Part shown: positions 1 through 8,224 of the stretch, in pieces
Layout of the letters: each line of letters starts with the position of its first letter
Numbering within the stretch: the stretch's first letter is position 1
Assembly: GCF_900110345.1 (NCBI RefSeq)
Contig: NZ_FODJ01000002.1
Span: forward strand, 124,001-188,000
Source of the DNA: Amphibacillus marinus
Lineage (GTDB): Bacteria; Bacillota; Bacilli; Bacillales; Amphibacillaceae
DNA length: 64,000 nt
Direction of reading: 5' to 3'
Notes under the pieces: generated by a model
What the model was told of the DNA's origin: nothing
Seen by the model: the letters and a program-made list of their open reading frames with translations, nothing else
The model's database searches: none
Program-made: the position numbers and the translations under genes

Positions 1-101
1 CAACCTCAGTAAAAAAAACCTTAGAGGGAGTGGTGCGTATGTTAAAACTAATTTCTTCTATGCAGGGATTAAAACTATCACACGAGACGATAATTTTAGC
101 T

Positions 102-299
102 TTAAGTTATATTATTCTTTTCAGCACCATTACTGAGGTGCCGGGGAAAAGAAATAATTCCTTGTACAATTGAAGCAAAGAACAGAAGCATTTCTAGCTG
201 AAACATCTCTGATTTTAAATAATAACAACTAACCTTGTTAAGCAACTTCATTTCATCACCTGTAAATGATCTGCCTTCTTTTTCTGTCTCTGCCTTCAT
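102..299 (-). CDS. small hypothetical protein of the mobile element
   Basis: A 65-residue reading frame whose ATG overlaps the stop of the preceding leftward gene (296-586) in an ATGA junction, which supports translational coupling. A central stretch (about residues 33-52, MFQLEMLLFFASIVQGIISF) is hydrophobic and could be one membrane helix. I do not recognise a family. A 44-codon frame with a fair ribosome site runs through the same DNA on the + strand (39-173), so the call is uncertain. Confidence 0.4.
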   Translation of the reverse strand: MKAETEKEGRSFTGDEMKLLNKVSCYYLKSEMFQLEMLLFFASIVQGIISFPRHLSNGAEKNNIT

Positions 300-586
300 G
301 AAGCTGCTTCCTCCTTTGGCTTAACGGCTAATGTTTCAATGATTCTACTAGCCTGCTCCATTTCCTTGTGACTTTCTTCATGAATTGATTTTAAGATTCT
401 ATGGATGGCCAGTAACTGTTTTGTAATAATTCCTTCTTCCACATAGTGGGCTGATATTCTTGGATGCTCTCTCATGCCCTCTAGCGTGCTATAAAACAAT
501 TCTAGCGCTCCTTCCATATCCTCTAAATTAGTGATTGTAAGACCCGTACTACATTCCAATTCCAGTACTGCTGAAAAATCTGTCAT
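296..586 (-). CDS. hypothetical protein of the mobile element, 96 aa
   Basis: A mostly helical, acidic 96-residue protein (MTDFSAVLELECS...). It begins with ATG and has an AGGAGG-like ribosome site in the gap before it. It belongs to a leftward series of small genes that starts with the Cro-like gene at 1231-1470, the usual layout of early genes in prophages and integrative elements. No catalytic or binding motif is visible and I do not recognise the family. Confidence 0.6.
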   Translation of the reverse strand: MTDFSAVLELECSTGLTITNLEDMEGALELFYSTLEGMREHPRISAHYVEEGIITKQLLAIHRILKSIHEESHKEMEQASRIIETLAVKPKEEAAS

Positions 587-628
587 TGCTTTATTCCTCC
601 TAGTAGATTAATAGATTTCCATTACATA

Positions 629-640
629 CGTATGCCCACG
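629..640 (+). repeat. 12-bp repeat, copy 1 (possible integrase arm site)
   Basis: CGTATGCCCACG occurs here, between two small element genes, and again just before the integrase gene (2527-2538). Both copies are intergenic. Tyrosine integrases of conjugative elements often bind short direct repeats of this size inside the element, so arm sites are a possible role. This is an inference. Confidence 0.35.
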
Positions 641-656
641 TCTTTTATTATTTGAT

Positions 657-929
657 TTACCATTTCTCATAAACAATCTCTCTAATCACTGGAACCAACT
701 CATCATAAAAATACATGCGTTTTCGTGACTTCTTACGCTGGATAGCTCTGATCCTTATGTCTGACAAGAATTCATCTTCAATGAATCGTTTGCTTAAGCA
801 CATCTTCTTGGCCAAGGTGTCCACATCAATCATAATTAGTGAATCTCTTAGCAGCTCATCAATCCTTTGCTTAATGTGCTGCGCTATTTCAGCCTCGTTG
901 ATCTCTACATTAACTTTTGCAGGAATCAT
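657..929 (-). CDS. phage-type small DNA-binding-like protein (DUF771-like)
   Basis: A 90-residue basic protein beginning MIPAKVNVEINEAE, with predicted helices and a lysine/arginine-rich patch (RKKSRKRMYFYDE) near the C terminus. Size, start and the '...LAKKMCLSKRFIEDEFL' helix-turn-helix-like middle resemble the phage DUF771 family, where such proteins follow a Cro-like gene. It has a clear GGAGG site upstream. The family assignment is from memory of similar proteins and is moderate; a role in element gene control or excision is inferred. Confidence 0.65.
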   Translation of the reverse strand: MIPAKVNVEINEAEIAQHIKQRIDELLRDSLIMIDVDTLAKKMCLSKRFIEDEFLSDIRIRAIQRKKSRKRMYFYDELVPVIREIVYEKW

Positions 930-999
930 CTTCTCACCTCCTTAAAGCGGTCAGCTTAATCGTTTAGAACGACTTCCGAAATTCGGAACTGGTTACGAA

Positions 1000-1227
1000 C
1001 TAATCAAATTGAACACTTGCTACAATAGTGGCTTCTTCTTTACGCGACATAACCTTATAACCTAAACCAGCTGCATAACGTACTGGTTCATTATTGCGGT
1101 AGTAAATAGTACGATACGACTTACCCTCATTTCTCAATTGCTGTTCAAGCCTTGAAACCACATGAATGTTAAAACAAAATTGCGTGTCGCCCGCTGAATA
1201 GATTACCCATTTTTCATGTGTGGACAT
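1000..1227 (-). CDS. hypothetical protein of the mobile element, 75 aa
   Basis: A 75-residue protein (MSTHEKWVIYSAGDTQ...) lying 3 bp after the stop of the Cro-like gene, so almost certainly co-transcribed with it. The sequence suggests alternating strands with a basic helix (LEQQLRNEGKSYRTIYYR). I do not recognise the family; position suggests an early phage or ICE function. Confidence 0.6.
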   Translation of the reverse strand: MSTHEKWVIYSAGDTQFCFNIHVVSRLEQQLRNEGKSYRTIYYRNNEPVRYAAGLGYKVMSRKEEATIVASVQFD

Positions 1228-1230
1228 GCT

Positions 1231-1470
1231 TTAAACCTCCATTTCGATTGTTATATCAATCACTTTAATTAAAAAAATATTATGAATATCAACACCCAAT
1301 CCATTCGCAATCTTATAGGCAACTTTAGGCGATGGATTATTCTTTTTTGAAAGAATTTGCGACAAGTAACCTTGAGAAATGCCGACTTTCTTAGCAAAAG
1401 AACCCAAACTGTTTCCAGTCTCTGCGATCATAAGTTTTGCTTTTACGTTGTCCTTTAATATTACTTGCAT
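1231..1470 (-). CDS. XRE-family Cro-like transcriptional regulator
   Basis: A 79-residue protein with a helix-turn-helix of the XRE/HTH_3 type (about residues 18-60, SFAKKVGISQGYLSQILSKK being the recognition region). It is the first gene of the leftward element transcript and faces the larger repressor gene across a 122-bp control region, the classical Cro/repressor arrangement. An in-frame TTG precedes the ATG at 1470, but GAGAGGGGGC sits about 7 nt before the ATG, so the ATG is preferred. Confidence 0.85.
   Translation of the reverse strand: MQVILKDNVKAKLMIAETGNSLGSFAKKVGISQGYLSQILSKKNNPSPKVAYKIANGLGVDIHNIFLIKVIDITIEMEV
1246..1261 (+). promoter_or_regulatory. operator-like 16-mer, copy 1
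   Basis: GATTGTTATATCAATC is an imperfect palindrome (GATTG / CAATC half-sites). It lies inside the 3' end of the Cro-like gene. A copy with 14 of 16 bases conserved sits in the divergent promoter region at 1520-1535, so both are candidate sites for the element's repressor or Cro. Confidence 0.4.
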
Positions 1471-1504
1471 CAATTTAGCCCCCTCTCTTTCAATCGTTAC
1501 TTTT

Positions 1505-1533
1505 AATTTAACATCGGGTGATTGTTATGTCAA
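1505..1533 (-). promoter_or_regulatory. early leftward promoter of the element
   Basis: On the minus strand TTGACA (1528-1533) is followed after exactly 17 bp by TAAATT (1505-1510), about 35 bp before the Cro-like start codon. The operator-like 16-mer at 1520-1535 covers its -35 box. Confidence 0.65.
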
Positions 1534-1535
1534 TT
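1520..1535 (+). promoter_or_regulatory. operator-like 16-mer, copy 2
   Basis: GATTGTTATGTCAATT matches the copy at 1246-1261 in 14 of 16 positions and overlaps the -35 box of the leftward promoter, where a bound repressor would block transcription of the early genes. Confidence 0.45.
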
Positions 1536-1551
1536 GTTTTATTAAAAAATA

Positions 1552-1580
1552 TTGTTTAATCAATCAATAAAATGTATAAT
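1552..1580 (+). promoter_or_regulatory. repressor-gene promoter
   Basis: TTGTTT (1552-1557), a 17-bp spacer and a consensus TATAAT (1575-1580). The predicted start of transcription near 1587 leaves only about 9 nt before the GTG start codon of the repressor, so the message would be almost leaderless. Confidence 0.65.
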
Positions 1581-1595
1581 ATGAAATAAAGGACG

Positions 1596-2336
1596 GTGAT
1601 TAAAATTAAAATAGGTGAAATAATCAAAGAATTGCGTAACAAAAAAGGTATATCTGCTAGGGAATTATCAAGGCGATCAGGAATATCGCAACCATATTTA
1701 TCACAGTTAGAAACAGGGAAAAATAATAATCCTACAAATGAAGTTCTGAAAAAAATTGCATCTGGTTTAAGTATAGAGTTTGTGGAGTTGATACATTTAT
1801 CCAATTATTACAATGCTGAGGAAGTAGAAAAAAATAAAATTAATAAGCTTCTTTCTGAAATGACTGATTTAAAAGGTTATTTTCTTCCTCATTTAAAAGA
1901 AGATGTATTTTATGCTATAAGGGAAAGTAATTTATATATGGCTCATGCGTTCCATAATGCTTCTGATGCATCTGGGTATGAAAGAATGTTTACAGATTAT
2001 TTTTTAAATAAAAATGATGAATGGACTTATTCTGAACGTGATCATGAAGATATGGCCAAAGATTTTGATAAAGCCTACAACATTAGAACAATGCTTGAAG
2101 TAATAGAACAAGGAGAAACAACGATTGAAGAATTAGAATCCTTTTCCAATTTATTAAATGATATTGCAAATAAACACAATATAGCTATAACCGGAAACGA
2201 AGAAGTTGAAGCGGATCTATACAAGGTTATAAAACATAAAAATGTTCATTACAAACAAAACAAATTGAACGACAACGACAAGATAATAATAGCCGCTTAT
2301 TTAGATGGTTACTTTTCCAACGAAGGAAACAATTAG
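1596..2336 (+). CDS. XRE-family repressor of the mobile element
   Basis: 246 residues. Residues about 6-60 form an XRE helix-turn-helix (ELSRRSGISQPYLSQLETGK); the rest is an acidic helical region with no S24 peptidase or other domain that I can identify. It faces the Cro-like gene and precedes the integrase, so it most likely keeps the element quiescent. The start is a GTG at 1596 only 2 nt after AAGGAC; no ATG is available nearby, so poor or near-leaderless initiation is likely. No ImmA-type protease gene follows it in this window. Confidence 0.85.
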   Translation: MIKIKIGEIIKELRNKKGISARELSRRSGISQPYLSQLETGKNNNPTNEVLKKIASGLSIEFVELIHLSNYYNAEEVEKNKINKLLSEMTDLKGYFLPHLKEDVFYAIRESNLYMAHAFHNASDASGYERMFTDYFLNKNDEWTYSERDHEDMAKDFDKAYNIRTMLEVIEQGETTIEELESFSNLLNDIANKHNIAITGNEEVEADLYKVIKHKNVHYKQNKLNDNDKIIIAAYLDGYFSNEGNN

Positions 2337-2410
2337 TTCTATCATCATTTTACGTCATTTCCTTTTGTTCTGTTGGCTTTATTCATCATTCAACACTATT
2401 CTTTAGGGGA

Positions 2411-2441
2411 CACTTAAAATGCTTGTGCATGCTTTTAAGTG
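2411..2441 (+). terminator. hairpin after the repressor gene
   Basis: CACTTAAAA (2411-2419) pairs with TTTTAAGTG (2433-2441) around a short loop that can add a few pairs of its own. It lies between repressor and integrase and may end the repressor message; the U-tract is weak (CTTTTATG). Confidence 0.5.
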
Positions 2442-2526
2442 CTTTTATGAATAATACAAGATTTCAATTAAAAAAAATAAAATGAATAAAACGACGGAGT
2501 ATCAGACCTATAATTTCCTTCGCATG

Positions 2527-2538
2527 CGTATGCCCACG
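2527..2538 (+). repeat. 12-bp repeat, copy 2 (possible integrase arm site)
   Basis: Second perfect copy of CGTATGCCCACG, 20 bp before the integrase ATG. The same DNA can be read as a 9-codon frame (2524-2553, MRMPTLGKE) ending 5 nt before the integrase start and containing its GGAAAGGAA ribosome site. Confidence 0.35.
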
Positions 2539-2558
2539 CTAGGAAAGGAATAGTCAAT

Positions 2559-3746
2559 ATGGCTAAGCTACACAAATCAAGTAAGGATCCTGAATTGTAT
2601 TACTATTTTAACAGGAAAAAGGAAAAGCTTTGGTGTTTTCGCCACAAGTATTATGACGAATTAGGCGAAAGGAAAGAGAAGAAGAGAAGCAGCTTCACAA
2701 CAGAAAAAGAAGCCTTAAGAGTTTTACTAGAAGTAAAAGCCTTAACGCTTCGAGGATCGAGTAGACAAATAGAGTATGATAGCATAACCGTTGAAAAGTG
2801 GTTTGACCTTTGGTATGACACCTATAACCAGCAATGGAAAAAGTCAACATGCTATCACAGAAAGGCATTGATTAAGAATCACATTAAACCCTTGTTAGGC
2901 AGCTATAAGCTTTCTAAACTTGATAAGACAACATACAGAAGGGCTTTTATTAACAAGCTGCTTGATAAGGGCTTTAGCCCAAACACTGTAAAATTGTTTC
3001 ACTGTATATTTAACACAGCGATAAATGCTGCCGTTGATGATGAAGTACTTCCACATAACCGTTTTAGAAAGGTGAAGATTACTAAGGCTGATACCTTTGA
3101 AAATTTTCTAACTCCTAATGAGTTGAACACATTCTTAGACACAGCAAAGGAATACGTTTCAGTTACTGGCTATACCCTTATGCATTTGCTCGCATACACA
3201 GGCTTGCGCAAAGGGGAAGCATACGGATTAAAGTGGAAAAACATTGACTTCGATAAAAGGACCATAACAGTCGAATGCACAAGAGATCATTATGGCCCTA
3301 GATCACCAAAAACTAAAAATAGCTATCGCACTATTCCAGTTGATGAAGTGGTTACCAGTCAATTAAAATTTTATCAAAGACGGTGCATGGAAGCAAAGCT
3401 TAAATTCGGCATGCAGCTTAACAAGGAAGACGACTTCGTTTTTATCTCAGAACAAAGTGGGGAGCCTTGTAGCTACACGCTCCTACAGCACGCATTTACA
3501 GCCTTGTACAAGTATCTTGAGCTAAAGGATATTAAGATTAAGAAAATCACTGCACACGGCTTAAGACACACGCATGCTACCATTTTAATTAATAAACGGA
3601 TCTCACCTAAAACGATTGCGGATCGACTAGGAAATACAGTAGAGATGATTTATAAAGTATATGCGCATTCATTTAAAGAGCTTGAGGATACAGCGGTAAC
3701 TGTCTTTAGTGAAAGCCTAAATGGGGCTAAAATTGGGGCTAATTAA
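2559..3746 (+). CDS. int: tyrosine-type site-specific integrase
   Basis: 395 residues in the usual phage/Tn916-like order: an N-terminal arm-binding region (about 1-55), a SAM-like core-binding domain (about 65-165) and a catalytic domain (about 175-385). The catalytic residues are visible: Arg in LLAYTGLRKGEAYG, His and Arg in HGLRHTH, and the nucleophilic Tyr in MIYKVYAH. It would insert and excise the element. It sits at the border with sseA, so one attachment site should lie in 3747-3942. Its last codons contain a direct repeat TGGGGCTAA, seen often in such genes. Confidence 0.95.
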   Translation: MAKLHKSSKDPELYYYFNRKKEKLWCFRHKYYDELGERKEKKRSSFTTEKEALRVLLEVKALTLRGSSRQIEYDSITVEKWFDLWYDTYNQQWKKSTCYHRKALIKNHIKPLLGSYKLSKLDKTTYRRAFINKLLDKGFSPNTVKLFHCIFNTAINAAVDDEVLPHNRFRKVKITKADTFENFLTPNELNTFLDTAKEYVSVTGYTLMHLLAYTGLRKGEAYGLKWKNIDFDKRTITVECTRDHYGPRSPKTKNSYRTIPVDEVVTSQLKFYQRRCMEAKLKFGMQLNKEDDFVFISEQSGEPCSYTLLQHAFTALYKYLELKDIKIKKITAHGLRHTHATILINKRISPKTIADRLGNTVEMIYKVYAHSFKELEDTAVTVFSESLNGAKIGAN

Positions 3747-3755
3747 TTCTAAACA

Positions 3756-3794
3756 GCCCCTAATCCTTGCTATATAAGGCTTCTTGATAGGGGC
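3756..3794 (+). terminator. hairpin after the integrase gene
   Basis: GCCCCTA (3756-3762) pairs with TAGGGGC (3788-3794), with an inner CCTT/AAGG stem (3765-3768, 3776-3779). It is the likely 3' end of the integrase message and may overlap the attachment region. The U-tract is poor. Confidence 0.5.
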
Positions 3795-3912
3795 GCATTA
3801 TTATATCACATATCCATTTTATCCCGCAATACGGATTTTGTTGGTAGCAAGAATATTAAGTTAGCAAGCTTGTAGATGTTTCTAATTAATGAACACGACC
3901 TATAGTTAAAAA

Positions 3913-3941
3913 AGTAGTGATGGTCTTAGACCATCACTACT
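3913..3941 (-). terminator. terminator of sseA (bidirectional shape)
   Basis: A perfect 13-bp inverted repeat (AGTAGTGATGGTC with a 3-nt loop) directly after the sseA stop, followed by TTTTTT on the minus strand and by TTTTATT on the plus strand. Confidence 0.9.
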
Positions 3942-3942
3942 T

Positions 3943-4773
3943 TTATTCTGCTTTCGTTTCAATCGGCAGCTCTGGATACGATATCCAATCACTGAAGCTT
4001 CCAGGATATAATTTAACATTTTTATAGCCTAATGCGGTTAATGCTAAATAATTCATACACGCCGAAACGCCAGAACCACAGGAAAGAATAATCTCCTTAT
4101 TGGGATCAAGCTCTCCAAATATTTGGGCTAGTTCCTCTTTTGAGCGCCATTTTCCTTCCGCTGTTAATACTGCCGTCCAATCAAAGCATTTGGCTCCTGG
4201 AATATGACCTGCTTTCCGATATAGTGGCTCACTTTTTCCTAGGTAACGCTCTCTTGAACGGGCATCAATTAGGATTGTATTCATTACTTCTTTAGACGCT
4301 TTCACATCATCAACGTTTACAATCATTGACAGATCAGGTTGTTCCTGATAATTTTGCCGCAATGGGCGCTTTACCACAGAAGTAATCGGTAGCTTCGCGT
4401 TTATCCAAGCTGCTATCCCACCATTTAATATGTATTTTGATCTATGACCGTAATGCTCAAGTAACCAATATAGCCGAGCTGCAAACATAGCATTACCTTG
4501 ATCATAAATCACAACTGTCGTTTGTTTAGTTATCCCTGCTTCACTTAATTTGCCCAAGAAAACATCTTGGTCTGGTAACGGGTGACTACCGCCATGCTTT
4601 TTAGGCTGTGCAGAAAGATCATTATGTAGACTAAAATATTGAGCCCCAGGAATATGGCCTTCCTTATACAGTTGCTCACCTTTACTAGGATTAAGTAACT
4701 CAAATCTTGTATCGATAATAATGACATCTGAAATTTTTTCATATAATTCCTGCGCATTTATTAAAAACTCCAT
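3943..4773 (-). CDS. sseA: sulfurtransferase, two rhodanese domains (SseA type)
   Basis: 276 residues with an inactive N-terminal rhodanese domain (about 1-125) and a catalytic C-terminal one (about 150-270). The active-site loop is CGSGVSA with the catalytic Cys at about residue 232; a CG-S-G-V-(T/S)-A loop is typical of 3-mercaptopyruvate sulfurtransferases rather than thiosulfate rhodaneses. It would move sulfane sulfur to cyanide or thiol acceptors in the cytoplasm. It is the first chromosomal gene beyond the integrated element and seems to be a single-gene unit with its own terminator. Confidence 0.88.
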   Translation of the reverse strand: MEFLINAQELYEKISDVIIIDTRFELLNPSKGEQLYKEGHIPGAQYFSLHNDLSAQPKKHGGSHPLPDQDVFLGKLSEAGITKQTTVVIYDQGNAMFAARLYWLLEHYGHRSKYILNGGIAAWINAKLPITSVVKRPLRQNYQEQPDLSMIVNVDDVKASKEVMNTILIDARSRERYLGKSEPLYRKAGHIPGAKCFDWTAVLTAEGKWRSKEELAQIFGELDPNKEIILSCGSGVSACMNYLALTALGYKNVKLYPGSFSDWISYPELPIETKAE

Positions 4774-4893
4774 TGGTACACCTCCATTTCCTTATTATTA
4801 TTTATATTATCATGGTTTTTTTAAAAAAAGTCCGAAAAAAAAGCACTGCTCCAGATTATTATAGCATAAAGAAGCAGGCTTGCACTTTTACAT

Positions 4894-5934
4894 TTATGTT
4901 AAAATTATCCGTTCAGTTTGCCTAAGCTCCGCCAAGCTCGCAACACCCAACCCAAACATTGCCATTTTAAGCTCCATTTCACGTACTTGCATAACTTCCA
5001 GAACCGCTTCAACTGAGGTGGTTGCTTCTTTTAAAATAGAGCGTGCAAATCCAACATGATCTGCCCCCAGTGCGATTGCCTTCGCAGCGTCTACTCCTGT
5101 TTTCATGCCTCCGCTAGCAATAATGGAGCGATTCGAGACCTGTTCTTTAACCGCCAGCAGACTGTCAACTGTCGGAATACCCCAATCTACAAAAGCTTCT
5201 GCAGCAAGCCTTTTAACAGGGTCTTGTGATCGCAGCTTCTCTACCTGACTCCATGATGTACCGCCAGCACCAGCAATATCAATAAATTGAATGCCTACTT
5301 GACTTAGCTGGTAAGCTGTTTGTCCATCAATACCCCAACCAACCTCTTTAACACCAATAGGTAAATCCATAGCTGTACACAGCGCCTCAATCTTTGGTAA
5401 TAATGCCGAGAAATTCGTATCGCCATTCGTTTGAACAACCTCTTGAATAGTATTTAAATGTAGGACGAGTGCGTCAGCCTCCGTTAACTCCATAATCTGC
5501 TTGCACTGATCAATCGTAAAACCATAATTAAGCTGAACTGCTCCTAAGTTAGCGATTACCGGAATACTTGGCGCATACTTACGAACTTGAAAGGACTGAC
5601 GATAGCTTTCATTTTCAATTAAGGCTCGCGTTGACCCTAGAGCAAATATCCAGCCACGCTCTTCGGCGGCGATAGCCAAGTGACGATTAATTTGATCGGC
5701 CTGTTCAGCTCCACCAGTCATTGAACTTATTAGAAAAGGCGTTTTAATTTGTTGTTTAGTAAGAAATGAAGACCCAGTATCTATTTGGTCAAAATCTATT
5801 TCTGGGAGAGCATTGTGAATTAATTTGACTCGCTCCATCCCAGAGGTAATTAGCTTCCCCTCGACCTGGTCAGTTAGGCACAACTGAATGTGCTCAGCTT
5901 TCCGTTTATCTATTTGTTCTGACATCATGCTCAC
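4894..5934 (-). CDS. fni: type 2 isopentenyl-diphosphate isomerase (FMN-dependent)
   Basis: 346 residues matching the Fni/IDI-2 family: the N-terminal RKAEHIQLCL segment, SSMTGGAEQADQINRHLA, and glycine-rich FMN-binding stretches (DIAGAGGTSW, IIASGGMKTGVDAAKAIALGA). It interconverts IPP and DMAPP with reduced FMN. It is the last gene of the carotenoid operon, 10 bp after crtM, and complements the mevalonate genes at 24.6-27.7 kb, since that pathway yields only IPP. The ribosome site GAGGTGAGC lies before the start chosen here. Confidence 0.93.
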   Translation of the reverse strand: MSMMSEQIDKRKAEHIQLCLTDQVEGKLITSGMERVKLIHNALPEIDFDQIDTGSSFLTKQQIKTPFLISSMTGGAEQADQINRHLAIAAEERGWIFALGSTRALIENESYRQSFQVRKYAPSIPVIANLGAVQLNYGFTIDQCKQIMELTEADALVLHLNTIQEVVQTNGDTNFSALLPKIEALCTAMDLPIGVKEVGWGIDGQTAYQLSQVGIQFIDIAGAGGTSWSQVEKLRSQDPVKRLAAEAFVDWGIPTVDSLLAVKEQVSNRSIIASGGMKTGVDAAKAIALGADHVGFARSILKEATTSVEAVLEVMQVREMELKMAMFGLGVASLAELRQTERIILT

Positions 5935-5944
5935 CTCTTTAGGC

Positions 5945-6781
5945 TCAAAATTTTGTTAATTGAAGAAGCAGCTTGTTTTTCCGCTGATTAGTAACGATCG
6001 CACGTCTTTCAAACACTTGAAATTTATTTTCTTTAACAACTTCAATAATCTCACGATAATACGTTGCTGCCAGACGTAAAGTTAAGGCACTTTTTGTTGG
6101 ATAGCTACTAATGAACGCTAATCCTATTTCAAACCACTTATCAGCTTGGTTAATTAAATGTTGAATAACCCGACAGAAAGGATCATTAATAATTTGATTT
6201 TCCCAATCATGCTCAGTATAACCATAAAGTTGCATAATTTCTAGCGGAATGTATCGTCTGCCAAGCTTTTGATCAGCGCCAATATCTCGGATAATATTGA
6301 CAATCTGCATTGCTTTGCCTAACGCAATTCCTGATTCAACTACTGATTGACCAGGCGCAGGGTGCAAAATCGGGACAATCATCTCACCAACAGATCCCGC
6401 TACTCGGTAGCAATAATCTTCAAGTTGGGCAACGGTTGCATATTTTTGTTGCGCATAGTCTAAGCGCTGACCACTCATCTGTAAGTAGTAAGGGGCCTTA
6501 TTTAAGTTATACGTTTCCATCACCCATCTTAGCGACGGCCAAATAAAGTGACCTTTGGCTTGCTTAAGGTGTGAGAAATGCTGTTCAAGCTCCTGTAGCG
6601 AGTATGGGGAAGCTTCAGGCTCATCAACAGCATCATCAATGAGTCGACAAAAAGAATAAATAACATAAACAGCTTCTCGCTCCTGTCTTGGTAGGTACTT
6701 GAAAGCGTGATAAAAGCTTGACGACCCTTGCTTCATCATGATTTTACATGCTTGTGCTAAATCCCGATCTAACATCACCAT
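5945..6781 (-). CDS. crtM: phytoene/squalene synthase family (CrtM-like)
   Basis: 278 residues of the head-to-head prenyl synthase family. The first aspartate motif is RLIDDAVDE (Asp49, Asp50, Asp53) and the second is NIIRDIGADQKLGRRYIP. In Bacillaceae with paired CrtN-type enzymes the member in this position is usually dehydrosqualene synthase, which condenses two farnesyl diphosphates to 4,4'-diapophytoene; chain length is inferred, not shown. It starts 1 bp after the upstream desaturase stop with AAAGGGGAGTAG before the ATG, so the genes are translated as a unit. Confidence 0.88.
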   Translation of the reverse strand: MVMLDRDLAQACKIMMKQGSSSFYHAFKYLPRQEREAVYVIYSFCRLIDDAVDEPEASPYSLQELEQHFSHLKQAKGHFIWPSLRWVMETYNLNKAPYYLQMSGQRLDYAQQKYATVAQLEDYCYRVAGSVGEMIVPILHPAPGQSVVESGIALGKAMQIVNIIRDIGADQKLGRRYIPLEIMQLYGYTEHDWENQIINDPFCRVIQHLINQADKWFEIGLAFISSYPTKSALTLRLAATYYREIIEVVKENKFQVFERRAIVTNQRKNKLLLQLTKF

Positions 6782-8224
6782 CTACTCCCCTTTAATAATC
6801 TCGTTAACTAATAAACGTGCACCTTGCATAACAATTGGTACACCGCCACCAGGATGAACCGAGGCTCCAACTGCGTACAACCCTTTAACAATTGGATGTT
6901 TAAATTGCGGCCGGAATGCTCCTGATTGATTAAGCAGTGGAGCAACGCCAAAACTCCCTCCCCCATATAATCCTTCTTTCTCAGCATCTCGAGGTGTACG
7001 AATAGTTTGCCACTCAATCTGTTGTTTTAAGTTCGGAAATTGCGCTTGCTCAATTCTATTAACTTGTTCATCGACAAAATGATCTAGCTCTTGCTCTGAA
7101 CATCTTAGCCGAGCAGGTACTGGTATTAACAGGTACAACGTGCTCTTACCTGCTGGTGCTGATTCAGGATCTATCGTAATTGGATTAAAGACATAGCAAG
7201 AAGGATCAGCTGGTAAATCAGTCGATTCTGAAACGTGTTTCATATAAAAGTCAAAATCTCTAGAGAGAAAATATTGATGCGTAAGGGTATTAAGGTAGCG
7301 ATGCTTGACTCCTATATAAACAAGTACACAGCCTGAGGATGGAACGTACTTTGCTTTTCCGCGGTTTTTCTCTTTCTTCAGAAGTCTATTAATTAATGGG
7401 TAGTCGCCATTAAAAATGACTTTTCCAAATTGAAAATCGCCTTTAGAGGTCCTTACTCCCTCTACCCGTTTTTCTTCGACAATAATCTCCGTTACCGCAG
7501 TTTTTTTAAAGAAATTTACCCCTTTTTCAAGGGCGAGCTCTTCTAGCTTAGGAATTAATGAATAATAACCACCTTTTACATACCAGATGCCAAAGGCGTG
7601 TTCACTATATGAGATTAGTCCATAGAGAGCCGGTACTGTATGAGGGGCCCCACCAATGTAAAGCGTTTGCAACGCATAAGCGTGCTGGAGCTTTAACGAA
7701 TCAAAGTATTCAGCAAGATAGTTCGACACGGTCCGGTATGATTTCGATGCCAGAACGAACTTTATATTTTTAAAGGAAAGAAAATCGCGCTTAAGTGCAA
7801 ACGTACGTGATAAAAAGGCCTCGGTTCCAAATTGATATATATTACCCATGTCTGCTAAGTATCGTCTAAAGCCTTGTACCTGGTCTGGAAATAGATGCTT
7901 TAGCTCATTTACCTGCTGATCCTCTTGCTGCCATTTCCGATAAGTACTGCCATCCGAATAATGAATGTCATATAATGGATCGCAACGTACTAGTTCAATA
8001 TCTGTCTCCTTAAGTCCACACGCTTTTAATAATTCAATTAAAAGCTGTGGTAACAATACGATCGTAGGACCTTGATCAATCGTATAGTCTCCATTTGTCT
8101 CGAAGGTAAGCCTTCCACCTAACTTAGCTTCCTTTTCAAATAAGGTGACCTGATAGCCATTATCCGCAAGCAAAATGGCGCTTACCAAACCACCAATCCC
8201 TCCGCCAACAATTGCAATACTCAT
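6782..8224 (-). CDS. CrtN/CrtP-family carotenoid flavoenzyme (second copy)
   Basis: 480 residues. It has an N-terminal FAD-binding Rossmann motif (MSIAIVGGGIGGLVSAILLA), the GGRL loop and the C-terminal family signature YAVGASVHPGGGVPIV. Such enzymes desaturate diapophytoene to diaponeurosporene or lycopene (CrtN) or oxidise the terminal methyl to aldehyde or acid (CrtP/CrtNb). Segments such as PSSG-VLVYIGV and ASVHPGGGVPIV lean towards CrtP, while LQTLYIG and the GDYP segment recall CrtN, so I do not assign a symbol. Its ATG overlaps the stop of the 8221-9735 gene (ATGA). Confidence 0.85.
   Translation of the reverse strand: MSIAIVGGGIGGLVSAILLADNGYQVTLFEKEAKLGGRLTFETNGDYTIDQGPTIVLLPQLLIELLKACGLKETDIELVRCDPLYDIHYSDGSTYRKWQQEDQQVNELKHLFPDQVQGFRRYLADMGNIYQFGTEAFLSRTFALKRDFLSFKNIKFVLASKSYRTVSNYLAEYFDSLKLQHAYALQTLYIGGAPHTVPALYGLISYSEHAFGIWYVKGGYYSLIPKLEELALEKGVNFFKKTAVTEIIVEEKRVEGVRTSKGDFQFGKVIFNGDYPLINRLLKKEKNRGKAKYVPSSGCVLVYIGVKHRYLNTLTHQYFLSRDFDFYMKHVSESTDLPADPSCYVFNPITIDPESAPAGKSTLYLLIPVPARLRCSEQELDHFVDEQVNRIEQAQFPNLKQQIEWQTIRTPRDAEKEGLYGGGSFGVAPLLNQSGAFRPQFKHPIVKGLYAVGASVHPGGGVPIVMQGARLLVNEIIKGE

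Noticed and set aside
39-173. 44-codon + strand frame with GAGGGAG before its ATG
   Set aside because: It overlaps the leftward 65-aa gene, which is coupled to its neighbour by an ATGA junction. Composition does not decide, but the leftward series is the more coherent reading.
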